A stretch of DNA of 64,000 nucleotides from Butyrivibrio sp. INlla16. GTDB taxonomy: Bacteria; Bacillota; Clostridia; Lachnospirales; Lachnospiraceae. Shown piece after piece: positions 43,663 to 53,114 of the stretch. The translations under genes were made by a program, and so were the position numbers. The stretch is taken from assembly GCF_900104155.1 (NCBI RefSeq), contig NZ_FMYB01000015.1:1-64000 (forward strand), read 5' to 3'. How positions within the stretch are numbered: the first letter of the stretch is position 1; each line of letters begins with the position of its first letter. The notes beneath the pieces are model-generated. The model did no database searches. It was not told the origin of the DNA and worked only from the letters and a program-made list of their open reading frames with translations.

Positions 43663-44977
43663 ATATTTCTTTATATATCTCCACGAGCCGCTTGAAGTTG
43701 GCGGCGGGATCGTGGGTTATCATCGCGTGCTTGCGGGCGTTATCGCCGTACACAGCTGCAATGACCGGTTCTCGGAACATCTGTCTGATACATTTTGCAA
43801 GATCCTCGGGATTTCCTGCTTCAAACAAAAGTCCGTCCACATTTTTCTCAAGCATGTCCGGGATTCCGCCGGTATCGGCAGCAACCACGGGAACCCCGAG
43901 AAGCATGGCCTCTGCCATGGAATTGGGCGAGTTTTCCAGAATCGAAGGACAAATAAACAGGTTGCACTTAAGAAGCTGTTCCTTCATCTGCTCTGCAGAG
44001 AGCTTTCCCAGCATCACAACCTTACCACCGAGTCTGCCCTTTCTTATAAGTCTCTTTAAGTATTTACCATAGGCTGAAATTCTGATAGCCATGGGATACT
44101 TGCTCTTTCCCGAGGAATTCTTCTGCTCGTCGGGAATAGTAACTGTCTTCCTTCGTATCTTGCCGATGACACTGTTTCCCGCAACATATATCTTAGTATC
44201 AGGAAACTCCTTAAGTATCTCAGGAACCGCTTCCAACACAAAATGAAATCCCTTCAAGGGATAATCTCCCTGTGACAGAAAGATACTGTGCGGAACCGTA
44301 TTTACAGCTCTCCAAGCATCCTTATAGAAAGTGGGACGCATCGTTTCATTCATCTTGTGATATTTTGCAGTGGGATTTATTTTCGAAGTTGTCTCTTTAT
44401 CAAAACCGGTTCTCCCCGTGATATGTCCGGTAAGTTTAATGGCTTCTATCTCGTTTTCCGCGCGCTTTGCAAACTTCTCCTTTTGCTGCAAAAGCGAATC
44501 ATTTTTGTATTTATCACGGAAAGTCATATCATTACAGACACTCTCCGGAAGGTTCGCCATATACACCTTTTCTATCTCGCTGCAAAGCCCCTGTATCCCA
44601 AGAAGCGTCCTCTCAGGCTTGCCAAAGGCTCTGATCGCAGCAAGGCTGTGCGGGAACTCTGTCCCGAACACATGGATAAGATCAGGCTGAAAGCTCTCAT
44701 ATATCTCCTTAAACCTGTCCTCCAGCTTCTCATCGTATATCTCAGGCGCATTAAGGTTTTCGGAAAAGCCATAAAAGCTCACATTTTCAATTTTCACAGC
44801 ATCCCTGCCCATATCCTCTGCGGGAAATGCCACACCCAGTGTGATGTTGCAATTTTCCTTCCCCATAAGGATCTTATCGTAAGCACCTGAGAGCCATCCC
44901 TCGCGGTCTGACCATGCAAGTCCTTTCGCCTTTGCAAAAGCAGGGAGCATGATGTTACACACCCATAAAACTTTCAT
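43643..44977 (-). CDS. Glycosyltransferase family 4 (GT-B), C-terminus formed by repeat
   Basis: 444 residues. The acceptor domain opens with KVLWVCNIMLPAFAKAKGL. The donor domain has IYVAGNSVIG, GKLSAEQMKEQLLKCNLFICPSILENSP with NSMAEAMLLGVPVVAADTGGIPDML, the GT4 core. GAGGAAG precedes ATG 44977. The final residues CLPLGG and the TAG stop are read from the dispersed repeat, so the original end was probably a little different; the catalytic core is intact. It lies between a GT2 and another GT4 gene. Confidence 0.88.
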   Translation of the reverse strand: MKVLWVCNIMLPAFAKAKGLAWSDREGWLSGAYDKILMGKENCNITLGVAFPAEDMGRDAVKIENVSFYGFSENLNAPEIYDEKLEDRFKEIYESFQPDLIHVFGTEFPHSLAAIRAFGKPERTLLGIQGLCSEIEKVYMANLPESVCNDMTFRDKYKNDSLLQQKEKFAKRAENEIEAIKLTGHITGRTGFDKETTSKINPTAKYHKMNETMRPTFYKDAWRAVNTVPHSIFLSQGDYPLKGFHFVLEAVPEILKEFPDTKIYVAGNSVIGKIRRKTVTIPDEQKNSSGKSKYPMAIRISAYGKYLKRLIRKGRLGGKVVMLGKLSAEQMKEQLLKCNLFICPSILENSPNSMAEAMLLGVPVVAADTGGIPDMLEKNVDGLLFEAGNPEDLAKCIRQMFREPVIAAVYGDNARKHAMITHDPAANFKRLVEIYKEICLPLGG

Positions 44978-44988
44978 ATCTTCCTCAT

Positions 44989-45864
44989 TTAATGCCTTTT
45001 AAGCTTATATACCAAACTCTTCACCTTATTATAAGCTCCTGCCGTTTTCGGGTTCTCCGCAATTTTTGTCCGCAGCGGAGCCAGTGTCAGTTTTCTTATA
45101 AGATCAAATTTCTGTATCTGCTTCTTCGGAAGGTAGAGATGAATTATCTGCTGCCTCTCCGTCTCCGAAACCTTCCTATTCTCTCTTGTCTCGGAAAAGC
45201 CACCTCCCTCGTAATCCGCAATAAGCAGATTCATATAAATAGCCAGCGCCTTCTCAACATAAATGCAGCGGAGGAAGTGCTCGTAGTCGGCCCTCACCTT
45301 CCAAACCGTATCGAAGGCATATCTGTACATAAGTCTCTCATCGTAGAAGCATGCCTGATGCGACGGAACATTTCTGTAGCAGGCAAAATCATTGATCTTT
45401 GGCACCGAAGAAACCCTCTGTGAGGTTTTCATCTCATATATATCACCGTAGTAAATTGAGGGAACAATCGTACCCGAATTCTTCTCATCAAGCTTTATCT
45501 TACTGTGAACCTTTTGAAGCACCTTGCTGTTTGAAAAAATATCGCCGCAATTAAGGAAATAGATAAAGCCCGGCTCTGTATCCTTCGCCTTATTTCCTGC
45601 TTCCTCCTTAACAGCACTGACCGCAATATTCATGGCATCGTAAATGCCGTGATCCTTCCCCTTTATAAAAAGAGCTCTTCCGCACTTTTCATCATCCGAA
45701 AGGAACTCCCTGGCCTTCTCATAAGATCCGTCAGTGGAGCCGCCATCCTTAATGACAATGGAGACGTCCTTGAAGGTCTGCATTTTTATGCTCTTAAGAG
45801 TCTTTAACAGGTCCTCGCCTGCATTATATGAAACTACAATTATCGTAAAAAATGATTTTTTCAT
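44989..45864 (-). CDS. Glycosyltransferase family 2
   Basis: About 291 residues from ATG 45864, which follows the EpsG-like stop after one base; an upstream in-frame ATG (45924) would run deep into that gene and is not used. Motifs: FFTIIVVSYNAGEDLLKTL, VIKDGGSTDGSYE, GIYDAMNIAVS and FLNCGD, the last standing in for the usual DXD. This is the WcaA/colanic-acid-type GT2 subgroup. It ends with a basic helical tail. Confidence 0.86.
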   Translation of the reverse strand: MKKSFFTIIVVSYNAGEDLLKTLKSIKMQTFKDVSIVIKDGGSTDGSYEKAREFLSDDEKCGRALFIKGKDHGIYDAMNIAVSAVKEEAGNKAKDTEPGFIYFLNCGDIFSNSKVLQKVHSKIKLDEKNSGTIVPSIYYGDIYEMKTSQRVSSVPKINDFACYRNVPSHQACFYDERLMYRYAFDTVWKVRADYEHFLRCIYVEKALAIYMNLLIADYEGGGFSETRENRKVSETERQQIIHLYLPKKQIQKFDLIRKLTLAPLRTKIAENPKTAGAYNKVKSLVYKLKRH

Positions 45865-45865
45865 A

Positions 45866-47029
45866 TCAACCAAATCCTCGCTCTGAAAGCGTTGCGGGCA
45901 GTTCATGGAAAAAGATAGTCTCATAGGGAAGAATTCTTACTCCATCATTTGCTGCCCCTCTCATATACATTATAAAATAAAGGACGCATCCAATTACCGT
46001 AAGAACCTTAAGTATCTGCCCCGTCTTATATCGTTTGTAATCAGGATCTGCCATAAGCCTTTTTAGCAGCGCCGGCACGTATAATATCTGTGTCACCATA
46101 AAGTAATAGGTAATCCTCGAAACCGTGGGCAAAAAAGAACAGAATACATACAGCAGCAATGCACCTAGATTCGAATAAAAATAGAAGCTCATTTTCTTAT
46201 CACTTACGATATTCTTCCCAAGCACAAATACAGCTAAAAACAGCACTGCCACGCATCTTGCTATACCTATAGCACTGGTTCCGCCGGATAAATATTCTGT
46301 TCCCTCGTAAGAAGGATACAGCTTCGTCGCCACCACCAGATATACATCCTTAAGAAAAATGCAGGAAAAGCAAAGTGCCGAAAGCACTATATACATCCAT
46401 CTCTTCCACTTCATCGATGCCAGCGGATAAAGCACCAGCACTACTATCAGCGACTTGTGGAAAAGTGCCCCGCACAGAATCAGAATAATAAATCTCGGCC
46501 AGTCTCCGTTTAGACAAAAACGAATCGAATACAGCGCCACAGCCAGCGCCAGATAATATCTGACCGTACTTAAGGACTGGAAATAATATCCGAGCAACAT
46601 AAACATGATAAAGCTCAGAAAAAAATCCTCAGACTGTCTGTACAGCGCAGAAAGGAAAAAGAAAACCGTCACTGCGGCAAAAATTGCAAACACAGCCACA
46701 TAATTTTCAAATCCCGACAGTGTATAGACAAACTTCGTGAGGTAATTAAACCCGGGTTCCGTCGGAACGTAGGCATTACTGAAGGTCCTGTGCATGAATT
46801 CCACATAGTTACTGTAGTCATTTCCGACGTTCAGCCTTATTGCAGACACACCTGATAAAAGCACAAATAGTGAGAAAAGTCCGATTACATTTCTCACTTG
46901 CTTTCTGCTGATTCCGCGATATATGTAATTATACTGACCGCTACCTATGACTGCAGGCCTTACATCTCCGCTTTTTATCAGAAATGCGATCGCCAGAGTC
47001 ACAAGCGTAAGTGACATATAAACTATCAT
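45866..47029 (-). CDS. EpsG/Wzy-type polysaccharide polymerase
   Basis: About 387 residues with ten to eleven hydrophobic segments. NVGNDYSNYVEFMH followed by EPGFNYLTKFVY and the helix SLSTVRYYLALAVALYSIRF fit the EpsG family, thought to polymerise repeat units outside the membrane. Start at 47029 because its ATG overlaps the preceding stop (ATGA); the open frame extends to 47104 without a ribosome site. It follows a GT2 and the Wzz-like gene, the usual companions of a polymerase. Confidence 0.85.
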   Translation of the reverse strand: MIVYMSLTLVTLAIAFLIKSGDVRPAVIGSGQYNYIYRGISRKQVRNVIGLFSLFVLLSGVSAIRLNVGNDYSNYVEFMHRTFSNAYVPTEPGFNYLTKFVYTLSGFENYVAVFAIFAAVTVFFFLSALYRQSEDFFLSFIMFMLLGYYFQSLSTVRYYLALAVALYSIRFCLNGDWPRFIILILCGALFHKSLIVVLVLYPLASMKWKRWMYIVLSALCFSCIFLKDVYLVVATKLYPSYEGTEYLSGGTSAIGIARCVAVLFLAVFVLGKNIVSDKKMSFYFYSNLGALLLYVFCSFLPTVSRITYYFMVTQILYVPALLKRLMADPDYKRYKTGQILKVLTVIGCVLYFIMYMRGAANDGVRILPYETIFFHELPATLSERGFG

Positions 47030-47835
47030 AACCGTTCCAGTCTTCCCTGTCTGATGCCCTTCTTCATAAGTCTGTAGCACTGCCATACGGATTTTTCCCT
47101 GCACATCTCATCTCTGTGCACAAGTAAAAAGCGAAGGCTCATAGCTCCCGCAAGCGCTCCGTATAAAAAGTGATAGAGCACTCCTCTGTCAAAGAAAAAC
47201 TTATCATTAAATCCCGTAAACCAGGTTGATGGTCTGTCGGACTCCTCATGTCCGATTGAAACCCCCGTCCTGTATATCTTTAATCCCTTTTTCAGACAAT
47301 CGTGAAGGAACAAAGAATCCTCACCGTTGCTGTACTTTGCTCCGCCTCCGAACAAAACGGAAAATTTTACATTAATCCCTTTAAGGGCCGCTGTTCTTGC
47401 AGCTATAGCGTAAGCAGGATATCTTCCGTAATTTTTCCAGGTAACCCTTGCAAAGTCTGTGTTGTGATAGGTCTGTCTCCCCTCCACCGCCTTTACATTA
47501 AACAAAAGCATGTCTGCCTCGGGGTGAGAATCAAACTCGTTCTCCATAAGAGCTGTGTACCCATCATCAAGAACAATATCCTCATCAATAAACTGCAAAA
47601 GCTCATGATCCGCATTTTGGAGCGCCAGATTTCGTGACAGTCCAACACCTCTCTCAGCCTTGTTAATCGTCTTTATCGCATGAGATTTACCCAGTCTGTC
47701 GGTATAATCATTTTCCTCAGTAAGATCCCTGTCGCACTGATTCACAATTACCGCATCCGACTGAATATTCATTTTTGACGGAAGCTCTTCCGTATCCTGC
47801 TGCACGGCAGCCACAAGCAATTGTATTCTCGACAT
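47026..47835 (-). CDS. Glycosyltransferase, GT2-like (galactosyltransferase C-terminal type)
   Basis: 269 residues. The first motif LLVAAVQQDTEEL replaces the usual VIPVYN. AERGVGLSRNLALQNADHELLQFIDEDIVLDDGY gives the donor site, with DED in the DXD position, and FGGGAKYSNGEDSLFLHDCLKKG matches the GT7C/GT2 acceptor region with its GED motif. It starts one base after the Wzz-like stop. Probably an inverting transferase of the repeat unit. The early part is shorter than usual but the start (GGGACTTTG upstream of ATG) is acceptable. Confidence 0.8.
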   Translation of the reverse strand: MSRIQLLVAAVQQDTEELPSKMNIQSDAVIVNQCDRDLTEENDYTDRLGKSHAIKTINKAERGVGLSRNLALQNADHELLQFIDEDIVLDDGYTALMENEFDSHPEADMLLFNVKAVEGRQTYHNTDFARVTWKNYGRYPAYAIAARTAALKGINVKFSVLFGGGAKYSNGEDSLFLHDCLKKGLKIYRTGVSIGHEESDRPSTWFTGFNDKFFFDRGVLYHFLYGALAGAMSLRFLLVHRDEMCREKSVWQCYRLMKKGIRQGRLERL

Positions 47836-47836
47836 A

Positions 47837-48970
47837 TCAAAGTCCCAGGTATCTGCTAAGAAACTTCATATCGGCATCAACTATGACAATGCCGTAAATC
47901 TTACATCCAAGCTTATTTAAAAGTGAAATAAGGTGCTCTGTCATAGCACCGTTGTGCTCTCCCATTTTTACGGGAATAATAACGCCGTCCACACCTGAAA
48001 GCTTCTCGCGGGATTCGTTATCATTTCCGGGAAGAGGCATCGCATTTACAGAGGGCATCTCTCCCGCAAGTCCGTTTCCTATGACCTCGGTCAGCCTCTC
48101 TGCTGCTCGCTTTGCATTATCTATTCCATCTTTATCGTCCGCACTTATGAGTGCAATCTTATTATTCGCTTTAAACTTATCCTTAAATACCAGCAACAGC
48201 TCATTTCTGAAAAACGAAGGCTCTTCCTGTCCCTTTGAACTTAGAACACCCAGAACCGGAAGGGAATATCTCCTCTCGGCATCCTCGGGAACATATACGG
48301 TATCATCCATGGATCTTATAATTAAGAGTCCCAGCGTAGCTATTATAAAGCCGATCACAGCACCGAGAATTACAGCCACTCCCATTCTGTCAGGAATCAG
48401 TTCCATTTTGGTTTCTGTTCTTCCGATTAGCTTAATCTGTGTAAAGGCGTCGTTCAGATCACCGTATTTTACAAGAGCATCACCCGCTGCAGCAGCAATC
48501 GCTCCCGAAAGTTCCTTGTCAGGATTGGATACAGTAAGAATCATCACTCTCACATCTGAGGGAATATCTGCATTTAAAGAATCCTTAACAACCTGCCTTG
48601 AAACTCCCGGTACCTCATGATAACCTGCCTTCTCTAGGTTCTCCATTGTCATATCCAGAATGTTATCTTCTGTTTTGATGGGAAGATCGGTATCCTCATC
48701 CTTAACCAGAATATTCCAGGTGTAGGCATTGTAGGCATCCACCTCGCTACCCTTGTTTTCATCGTAGGCAAAGTACAGATAAAGAGTTGACTCTGTCACA
48801 TAGTTCCTTGCGGGTGCGTATACCACATTTGCGAGAAAATATATGATTCCGGCTACAAGCGCACCGATTACGGCAAAGAGCGGAAGTATCCAGATCTTAC
48901 GAAGAAGAGTAAGGTAGAATGCTCGAAGGTTTAGTATTTCGTTGTCGTAGTTTTCTCGTTTTGCGGCCAT
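47837..48970 (-). CDS. Wzz/CapA-type chain-length protein fused to a degenerate BY-kinase domain
   Basis: 377 residues. Two helices (about 24-46 and 196-218) bracket an outside domain of about 150 residues, the Wzz layout. After helix 2 a cytoplasmic domain (about 235-377) has the order of a bacterial tyrosine kinase (CpsD/Wzc), but the Walker A segment reads IALISADDKDGIDNA with no GKS/T and no Walker A' Asp pair, and there is no Tyr cluster at the end. It should still set chain length or scaffold the assembly, but cannot bind ATP in the usual way. GAGGG precedes ATG 48970. It sits between the initiating transferase and the polymerase genes. Confidence 0.82.
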   Translation of the reverse strand: MAAKRENYDNEILNLRAFYLTLLRKIWILPLFAVIGALVAGIIYFLANVVYAPARNYVTESTLYLYFAYDENKGSEVDAYNAYTWNILVKDEDTDLPIKTEDNILDMTMENLEKAGYHEVPGVSRQVVKDSLNADIPSDVRVMILTVSNPDKELSGAIAAAAGDALVKYGDLNDAFTQIKLIGRTETKMELIPDRMGVAVILGAVIGFIIATLGLLIIRSMDDTVYVPEDAERRYSLPVLGVLSSKGQEEPSFFRNELLLVFKDKFKANNKIALISADDKDGIDNAKRAAERLTEVIGNGLAGEMPSVNAMPLPGNDNESREKLSGVDGVIIPVKMGEHNGAMTEHLISLLNKLGCKIYGIVIVDADMKFLSRYLGL

Positions 48971-48980
48971 GGTTCCCTCA

Positions 48981-50390
48981 TTATTCAGGTTTCTTCAATG
49001 CGGTTGTTTGTGTCTCCTCCACTCCCTCGGTTGCATCGGGAGTAAACAGTATCTTGAGCGTGAGCAGCATAAGCTTGAAATCAAGCCATACTGAGTAATT
49101 TTCTATGTAAGCGAGATCGAGCTTTAATTTATCATAAGGTGTCGTATTGTACTTTCCGTACACCTGGGCGTAGCCCGCAAGTCCTGCCTTTACCTTCATT
49201 CTGAAGGCAAATTCCGGCATGGTCTCCATGTACTGCTCAATTATCTCAGGTCTCTCGGGACGCGGTCCTATGAAGGACATCTCACCCTTTAAGATGTTGA
49301 AGAGCTGTGGAAGTTCATCAATTCTGCAGGCTCTGATAAATTTACCGATAGGAGTTATTCTTGAATCATTCTTGGTCGCAAGCCTTGCAACACCATCTTT
49401 TTCGGCATCGACTCTCATACTCCTGAACTTCATGATCTTGAATTCTTTTTGGTTTATTGTGCAGCGAATCTGTTTATACAGCACAGGGCCGTGATCATAA
49501 AGCTTTATAACTATAGCTGTTATCAGCATGATAGGCGATGTGAGGATTATCAGGATAAGCGAGCAGATGATATCCACCAGTCTCTTGATGGCACGCTGCT
49601 CTACCTTTAAGTAGTACTCTCTAAGAAGCAGTACAGGTGTATCGAACAGATGCATCTGTGTCGATCCCTTAACCAGCACATCAGTAATCTTAGGCATCAT
49701 ATAAACCCTTATAGAATTTGAGTACAAAAACTTAAGCAGTTTATTTCTGTCCTTGGTGGGAATATCCCAGATTACAACGGCATCATATCGCTCAAGGCAC
49801 TCCCTCTCTATATTCATGAGGCCTTCGCTGATATTCATGCACTTTACAATATTATATTTATCCTGTCTGGAATTGAATTTTCGAAGGATATCATCCACAG
49901 GATATTCACCGCTCACAAGAAGCATTTGCCTTGCCGGGAAAATAGCCCTGTATAACCAGTTGGTACAGACGGCCCACAAAAATGAAATCACCATCTGCAC
50001 AATCAGTATTTCAAGCATCGGAAACGCCGGCACAAGCCAGTTTCTCATAAGTGATATCTGAAAATAAGAAATTACATTAACCATGAAAAGGGCAAAGATC
50101 TGAGACAGGAAAATATCCATGGATTTCAGATATCCTATCTTCAAGCCCCCGTAGGTATTCGAGAAAAACAGCATCAAAACGAAATAGATTGCAATCACAA
50201 GCACATGTCCGCGGAAATACAACTTAAGACCGGCTCCCAGCTGATATCCGTCCGCGCTTATTCTAGGCGCAGATACCAGCGGGTAATAGGTTTTAATCCA
50301 GAAATAGCCATAGACAACAGTCTGCATCAAAAGCCCTATAAGCCCCAGGCATAATACAAATACTCTTTTTATAGATTCAATCTGTTTCAT
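48981..50390 (-). CDS. wbaP: Undecaprenyl-phosphate sugar phosphotransferase (WbaP/exopolysaccharide initiating enzyme)
   Basis: About 469 residues. Four N-terminal helices, a nucleotide-fold-like middle (about 140-260), a re-entrant/TM helix (KRLVDIICSLILIILTSPIM) and the PF02397 catalytic domain. Visible active-site elements: KFRSMRVDAE, RIDELPQLFNILKGEMSFIGPRPERPE and KAGLAGYAQVYGKYNTTPYDKLKLDLAYIENYS. It transfers a sugar-1-phosphate to undecaprenyl phosphate and so starts the glycan. Start at 50390, ten bases after the preceding stop; a frame up to 50462 overlaps that gene and is not used. The first sugar is not determined. Confidence 0.92.
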   Translation of the reverse strand: MKQIESIKRVFVLCLGLIGLLMQTVVYGYFWIKTYYPLVSAPRISADGYQLGAGLKLYFRGHVLVIAIYFVLMLFFSNTYGGLKIGYLKSMDIFLSQIFALFMVNVISYFQISLMRNWLVPAFPMLEILIVQMVISFLWAVCTNWLYRAIFPARQMLLVSGEYPVDDILRKFNSRQDKYNIVKCMNISEGLMNIERECLERYDAVVIWDIPTKDRNKLLKFLYSNSIRVYMMPKITDVLVKGSTQMHLFDTPVLLLREYYLKVEQRAIKRLVDIICSLILIILTSPIMLITAIVIKLYDHGPVLYKQIRCTINQKEFKIMKFRSMRVDAEKDGVARLATKNDSRITPIGKFIRACRIDELPQLFNILKGEMSFIGPRPERPEIIEQYMETMPEFAFRMKVKAGLAGYAQVYGKYNTTPYDKLKLDLAYIENYSVWLDFKLMLLTLKILFTPDATEGVEETQTTALKKPE

Positions 50391-50400
50391 ACAATTACCC

Positions 50401-51171
50401 TTACAGCCGGCGAACAGTCGCTCGAACAGCCCACCCGATAAAATAGTACAGGCTGGCGGCAATAGACAATCCGGCTATTTTTCTGTATAGACCCCAAATT
50501 CTTCTGATTGCTGTACATTTATTTGATGAAAGTGATTTAGCAGGTCTTCGGTAGGTCGCAAGAACCTCATCCAGCCCGTAAGCAACCGTTCCCCCTTTTA
50601 ATATAGTCCACCAGGTTGCCGTATCCTCACTTTCAATCTGAGGCATAAATATTTTTTCCTTATGAAGCACATCCATATCTATCATCACGGTTGTCGTGAA
50701 AATAACCGTTCTTGAAAGTGCTTCTTTAAATGTCAATGTAGCGGGAGCATGGACAATTCTCCCTGTGGGATTCGCATTTTCATCCCCAAATTCATAGGAC
50801 GTAAAAACAAATGCCGCCTTCTTTTCCTTAAGAAACGAAAGCTCCTTCTCAAGCTTATCCGGTTTCCAGATATCATCTGCATCAAGAAAAGCAAGATATC
50901 TTCCCGTTGCAGCACTTATTCCGGCATTTCTTGCAGCTGCCGCGCCGCCATTGGCAGCCTTTTTTATAAGCTTTATTCTATCATCACCGACTGCTGCACT
51001 CTCTATGAGCGCGGCGCTATTGTCAGAGGAAGCATCATCCACCAGTATAAGTTCATAGTTCTCATAGGTCTGCTGCCCCACCATGGCAATTGTTTCCGAG
51101 ATATAGCTTTCAGCATTATATACCGGCACCACAATACTTATGCGGTTTTCAAGGCTGCGGTCGTTTCCCAT
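50401..51171 (-). CDS. Glycosyltransferase family 2
   Basis: 256 residues. ISIVVPVYNAESYISETIAM, LILVDDASSDNS, AAAARNAGISAATGRYLAFLDADDIW (DADD metal site) and ESEDTATWWTIL (acceptor/base region) form a complete GT2 core, close to the TuaG subgroup. The start overlaps the preceding stop by one base (TGATG). It ends in a short amphipathic region. The WbaP gene follows after 10 bases. Confidence 0.88.
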   Translation of the reverse strand: MGNDRSLENRISIVVPVYNAESYISETIAMVGQQTYENYELILVDDASSDNSAALIESAAVGDDRIKLIKKAANGGAAAARNAGISAATGRYLAFLDADDIWKPDKLEKELSFLKEKKAAFVFTSYEFGDENANPTGRIVHAPATLTFKEALSRTVIFTTTVMIDMDVLHKEKIFMPQIESEDTATWWTILKGGTVAYGLDEVLATYRRPAKSLSSNKCTAIRRIWGLYRKIAGLSIAASLYYFIGWAVRATVRRL

Positions 51172-52103
51172 CAGAGTTCTTCCTTAATGATATAAATAGG
51201 TCTGTGCTTAACCTCAAGATAAGTCTTGCTCAGATACTGCCCTACTATTCCCAGGCAGAAAAGCTGCACTCCGCTTACCAGTGAAATAATGCACACAAGA
51301 GACGGCCAGCCGCTTGTCGGATCTCCGAAAGCTGCCTTTCTGATAATCGTCACAATTATCAGTATTATCGCAAGGAAACAGAACACTACTCCGAGAATCG
51401 ATGCAAAAGCAAGCGGTACTGTCGAGAACGCAACTATGCCGTCAAGCGCATATAAAAATAGTTTCCAGAAAGACCACTTGGTCTCGCCCTTTTTTCTCTC
51501 GATATTTTCAAATTCAAGCCACTTTGTGGAAAAGCCTACCCATCCGAAAAGTCCCTTCGAGAAACGGTTGTACTCCTCCATGGAGAGAATAGCATCCACA
51601 AACTGCCTGGTCATCAGTCTGTAATCTCTGGCTCCGTCCACAATTTCCGTTTTGGACATTTTGTTTATGAGACTGTAAAATCTTCTCGCGAAAAAAGATC
51701 TGATCGGCGGTTCACCCTTTCTGGTAACCCTTCTTGTAGCAACCGAATCAAAGCCCTCATTAACTATGTAGCCATACATCTCAGGCAACATAGCCGGCGG
51801 ATCCTGAAGATCACAGTCCAGCATTACGACATAATCTCCCTTGGATTTCTGAAGTCCCGCATAAATAGCGGCTTCCTTTCCAAAATTTCTTGAGAAATTT
51901 ATAAGATGTACCCTTTCATCGATCTCTCTGAGCTTTTTTACCTCTTGCACGGTATTGTCCTTAGAGCCGTCATTTACATAAATGATTTCCATCGAAACGT
52001 CATTATTCTTGAAGAAGCTCTCTGTCTTCATGAGTTCATCATAGAAATCCTTTACATTTTCCTCTTCATTGTAGCAGGGTACGATTATGCTTATAAGCTT
52101 CAT
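51171..52103 (-). CDS. GT2 polyprenyl-phosphate glycosyltransferase (GtrB-like, second copy)
   Basis: 310 residues: a GT-A domain with ISIIVPCYNEEENVKDFYD, YVNDGSKDNT, RNFGKEAAIYAGL and LDCDLQDPP, then two helices (about 230-258 and 267-290). This is the common GtrB/bactoprenol glucosyltransferase form, more typical than the copy at 13617. It loads a sugar, often glucose, on polyprenyl phosphate for GT-C enzymes. It is two bases after the fucose-synthase stop and overlaps the next GT2 gene. Confidence 0.9.
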   Translation of the reverse strand: MKLISIIVPCYNEEENVKDFYDELMKTESFFKNNDVSMEIIYVNDGSKDNTVQEVKKLREIDERVHLINFSRNFGKEAAIYAGLQKSKGDYVVMLDCDLQDPPAMLPEMYGYIVNEGFDSVATRRVTRKGEPPIRSFFARRFYSLINKMSKTEIVDGARDYRLMTRQFVDAILSMEEYNRFSKGLFGWVGFSTKWLEFENIERKKGETKWSFWKLFLYALDGIVAFSTVPLAFASILGVVFCFLAIILIIVTIIRKAAFGDPTSGWPSLVCIISLVSGVQLFCLGIVGQYLSKTYLEVKHRPIYIIKEEL

Positions 52104-52105
52104 TA

Positions 52106-53050
52106 TTATCTCTCCGCCCTCATGGGGTTGTTCAAAAAGTCATCATATGCAAGTCTTATGCCGTCTTCAAGCTCTGTCTTGTAGGTCCAGCCGAGTGAAG
52201 CAGCCTTGGATACATCGAGAAGCTTTCTGGGAGTACCGTTGGGCTTTGTAGTATCCCACTCAATCTCGCCCTCGTAGCCAACAACTCTGGCAACCATCTC
52301 CGCCAGCTCTTTTATTGTGAGTTCCTTACCTGTTCCGGCATTTACAGTCTCGTTGCCGCTGTAATTATTCATAAGGAATACGCAAAGGTTAGCAAGATCG
52401 TCAACATACAAAAATTCACGCAGAGGTGAACCATCGCCCCAGCATACAACCTTCTTTTCACCGGCTTCCTTGGCCTCATGGAATCTTCTGATAAGTGCAG
52501 GAAGAACATGGGAATGAGTCGGATGATAGTTATCATTGGGTCCGTAAAGGTTTGTGGGCATTACCGAGATATAATCTGTTCCATACTGCCTGTTCAGGAA
52601 CTCGCAATATTTAAGTCCTGAAATCTTGGCAAGGGCATATGCCTCGTTTGTCTTTTCAAGCTCACTTGTAAGAAGGCAGCTCTCCTTCATGGGCTGCGGC
52701 GCCATTCTGGGATATATACATGATGATCCGAGGAACTCCAGCTTCTTACAGCCATTTCTCCAGGCTGAATTTATAACATTCATCTCAAGGATCATATTGT
52801 CATACATGAAATCCGCAAGTGCACTCTGGTTAGCTTCGATTCCACCAACCTTAGCAGCTGCAAGGAAAACGTACTCCGGCTTTTCCTTTGCAAAAAACTC
52901 CTCAACCGCATCCTGTCTTGTGAGGTCAAGCTCTTTATGTGTACGGGTTATGATATTTGTATAACCCTGTTTCTCAAGTTCTCTTACAATTGCAGAGCCA
53001 ACCATTCCGCGATGGCCCGCAACATAAATCTTCGCATTTTTTTCCATCAT
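52106..53050 (-). CDS. fcl: GDP-L-fucose synthase
   Basis: 314 residues, SDR family. [13 protein letters not shown] binds NADP; GSSCIYP (Ser110) and YALAK (Tyr138, Lys142) form the catalytic triad; [27 protein letters not shown] is the family-specific segment. It makes GDP-L-fucose from GDP-4-keto-6-deoxy-mannose. The partner dehydratase Gmd is not in the window. AGGAG precedes ATG 53050. It is the entry gene after a 64-base AT-rich gap with a weak ATGGA/TCCAT hairpin. Confidence 0.93.
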   Translation of the reverse strand: MMEKNAKIYVAGHRGMVGSAIVRELEKQGYTNIITRTHKELDLTRQDAVEEFFAKEKPEYVFLAAAKVGGIEANQSALADFMYDNMILEMNVINSAWRNGCKKLEFLGSSCIYPRMAPQPMKESCLLTSELEKTNEAYALAKISGLKYCEFLNRQYGTDYISVMPTNLYGPNDNYHPTHSHVLPALIRRFHEAKEAGEKKVVCWGDGSPLREFLYVDDLANLCVFLMNNYSGNETVNAGTGKELTIKELAEMVARVVGYEGEIEWDTTKPNGTPRKLLDVSKAASLGWTYKTELEDGIRLAYDDFLNNPMRAER

Positions 53051-53114
53051 GTGTTTCTCCTAAAATTCAAACTACAATACTCTATTTTACTATAATATGG
53101 AGTTTTTTTCCATT

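Noticed and set aside
53051..53114. Promoter and terminator in the gap before fcl
   Set aside because: The ATGGA/TCCAT stem is only five pairs and -10-like TATAGT/TAAAAT hexamers lack a good -35; not strong enough to list.
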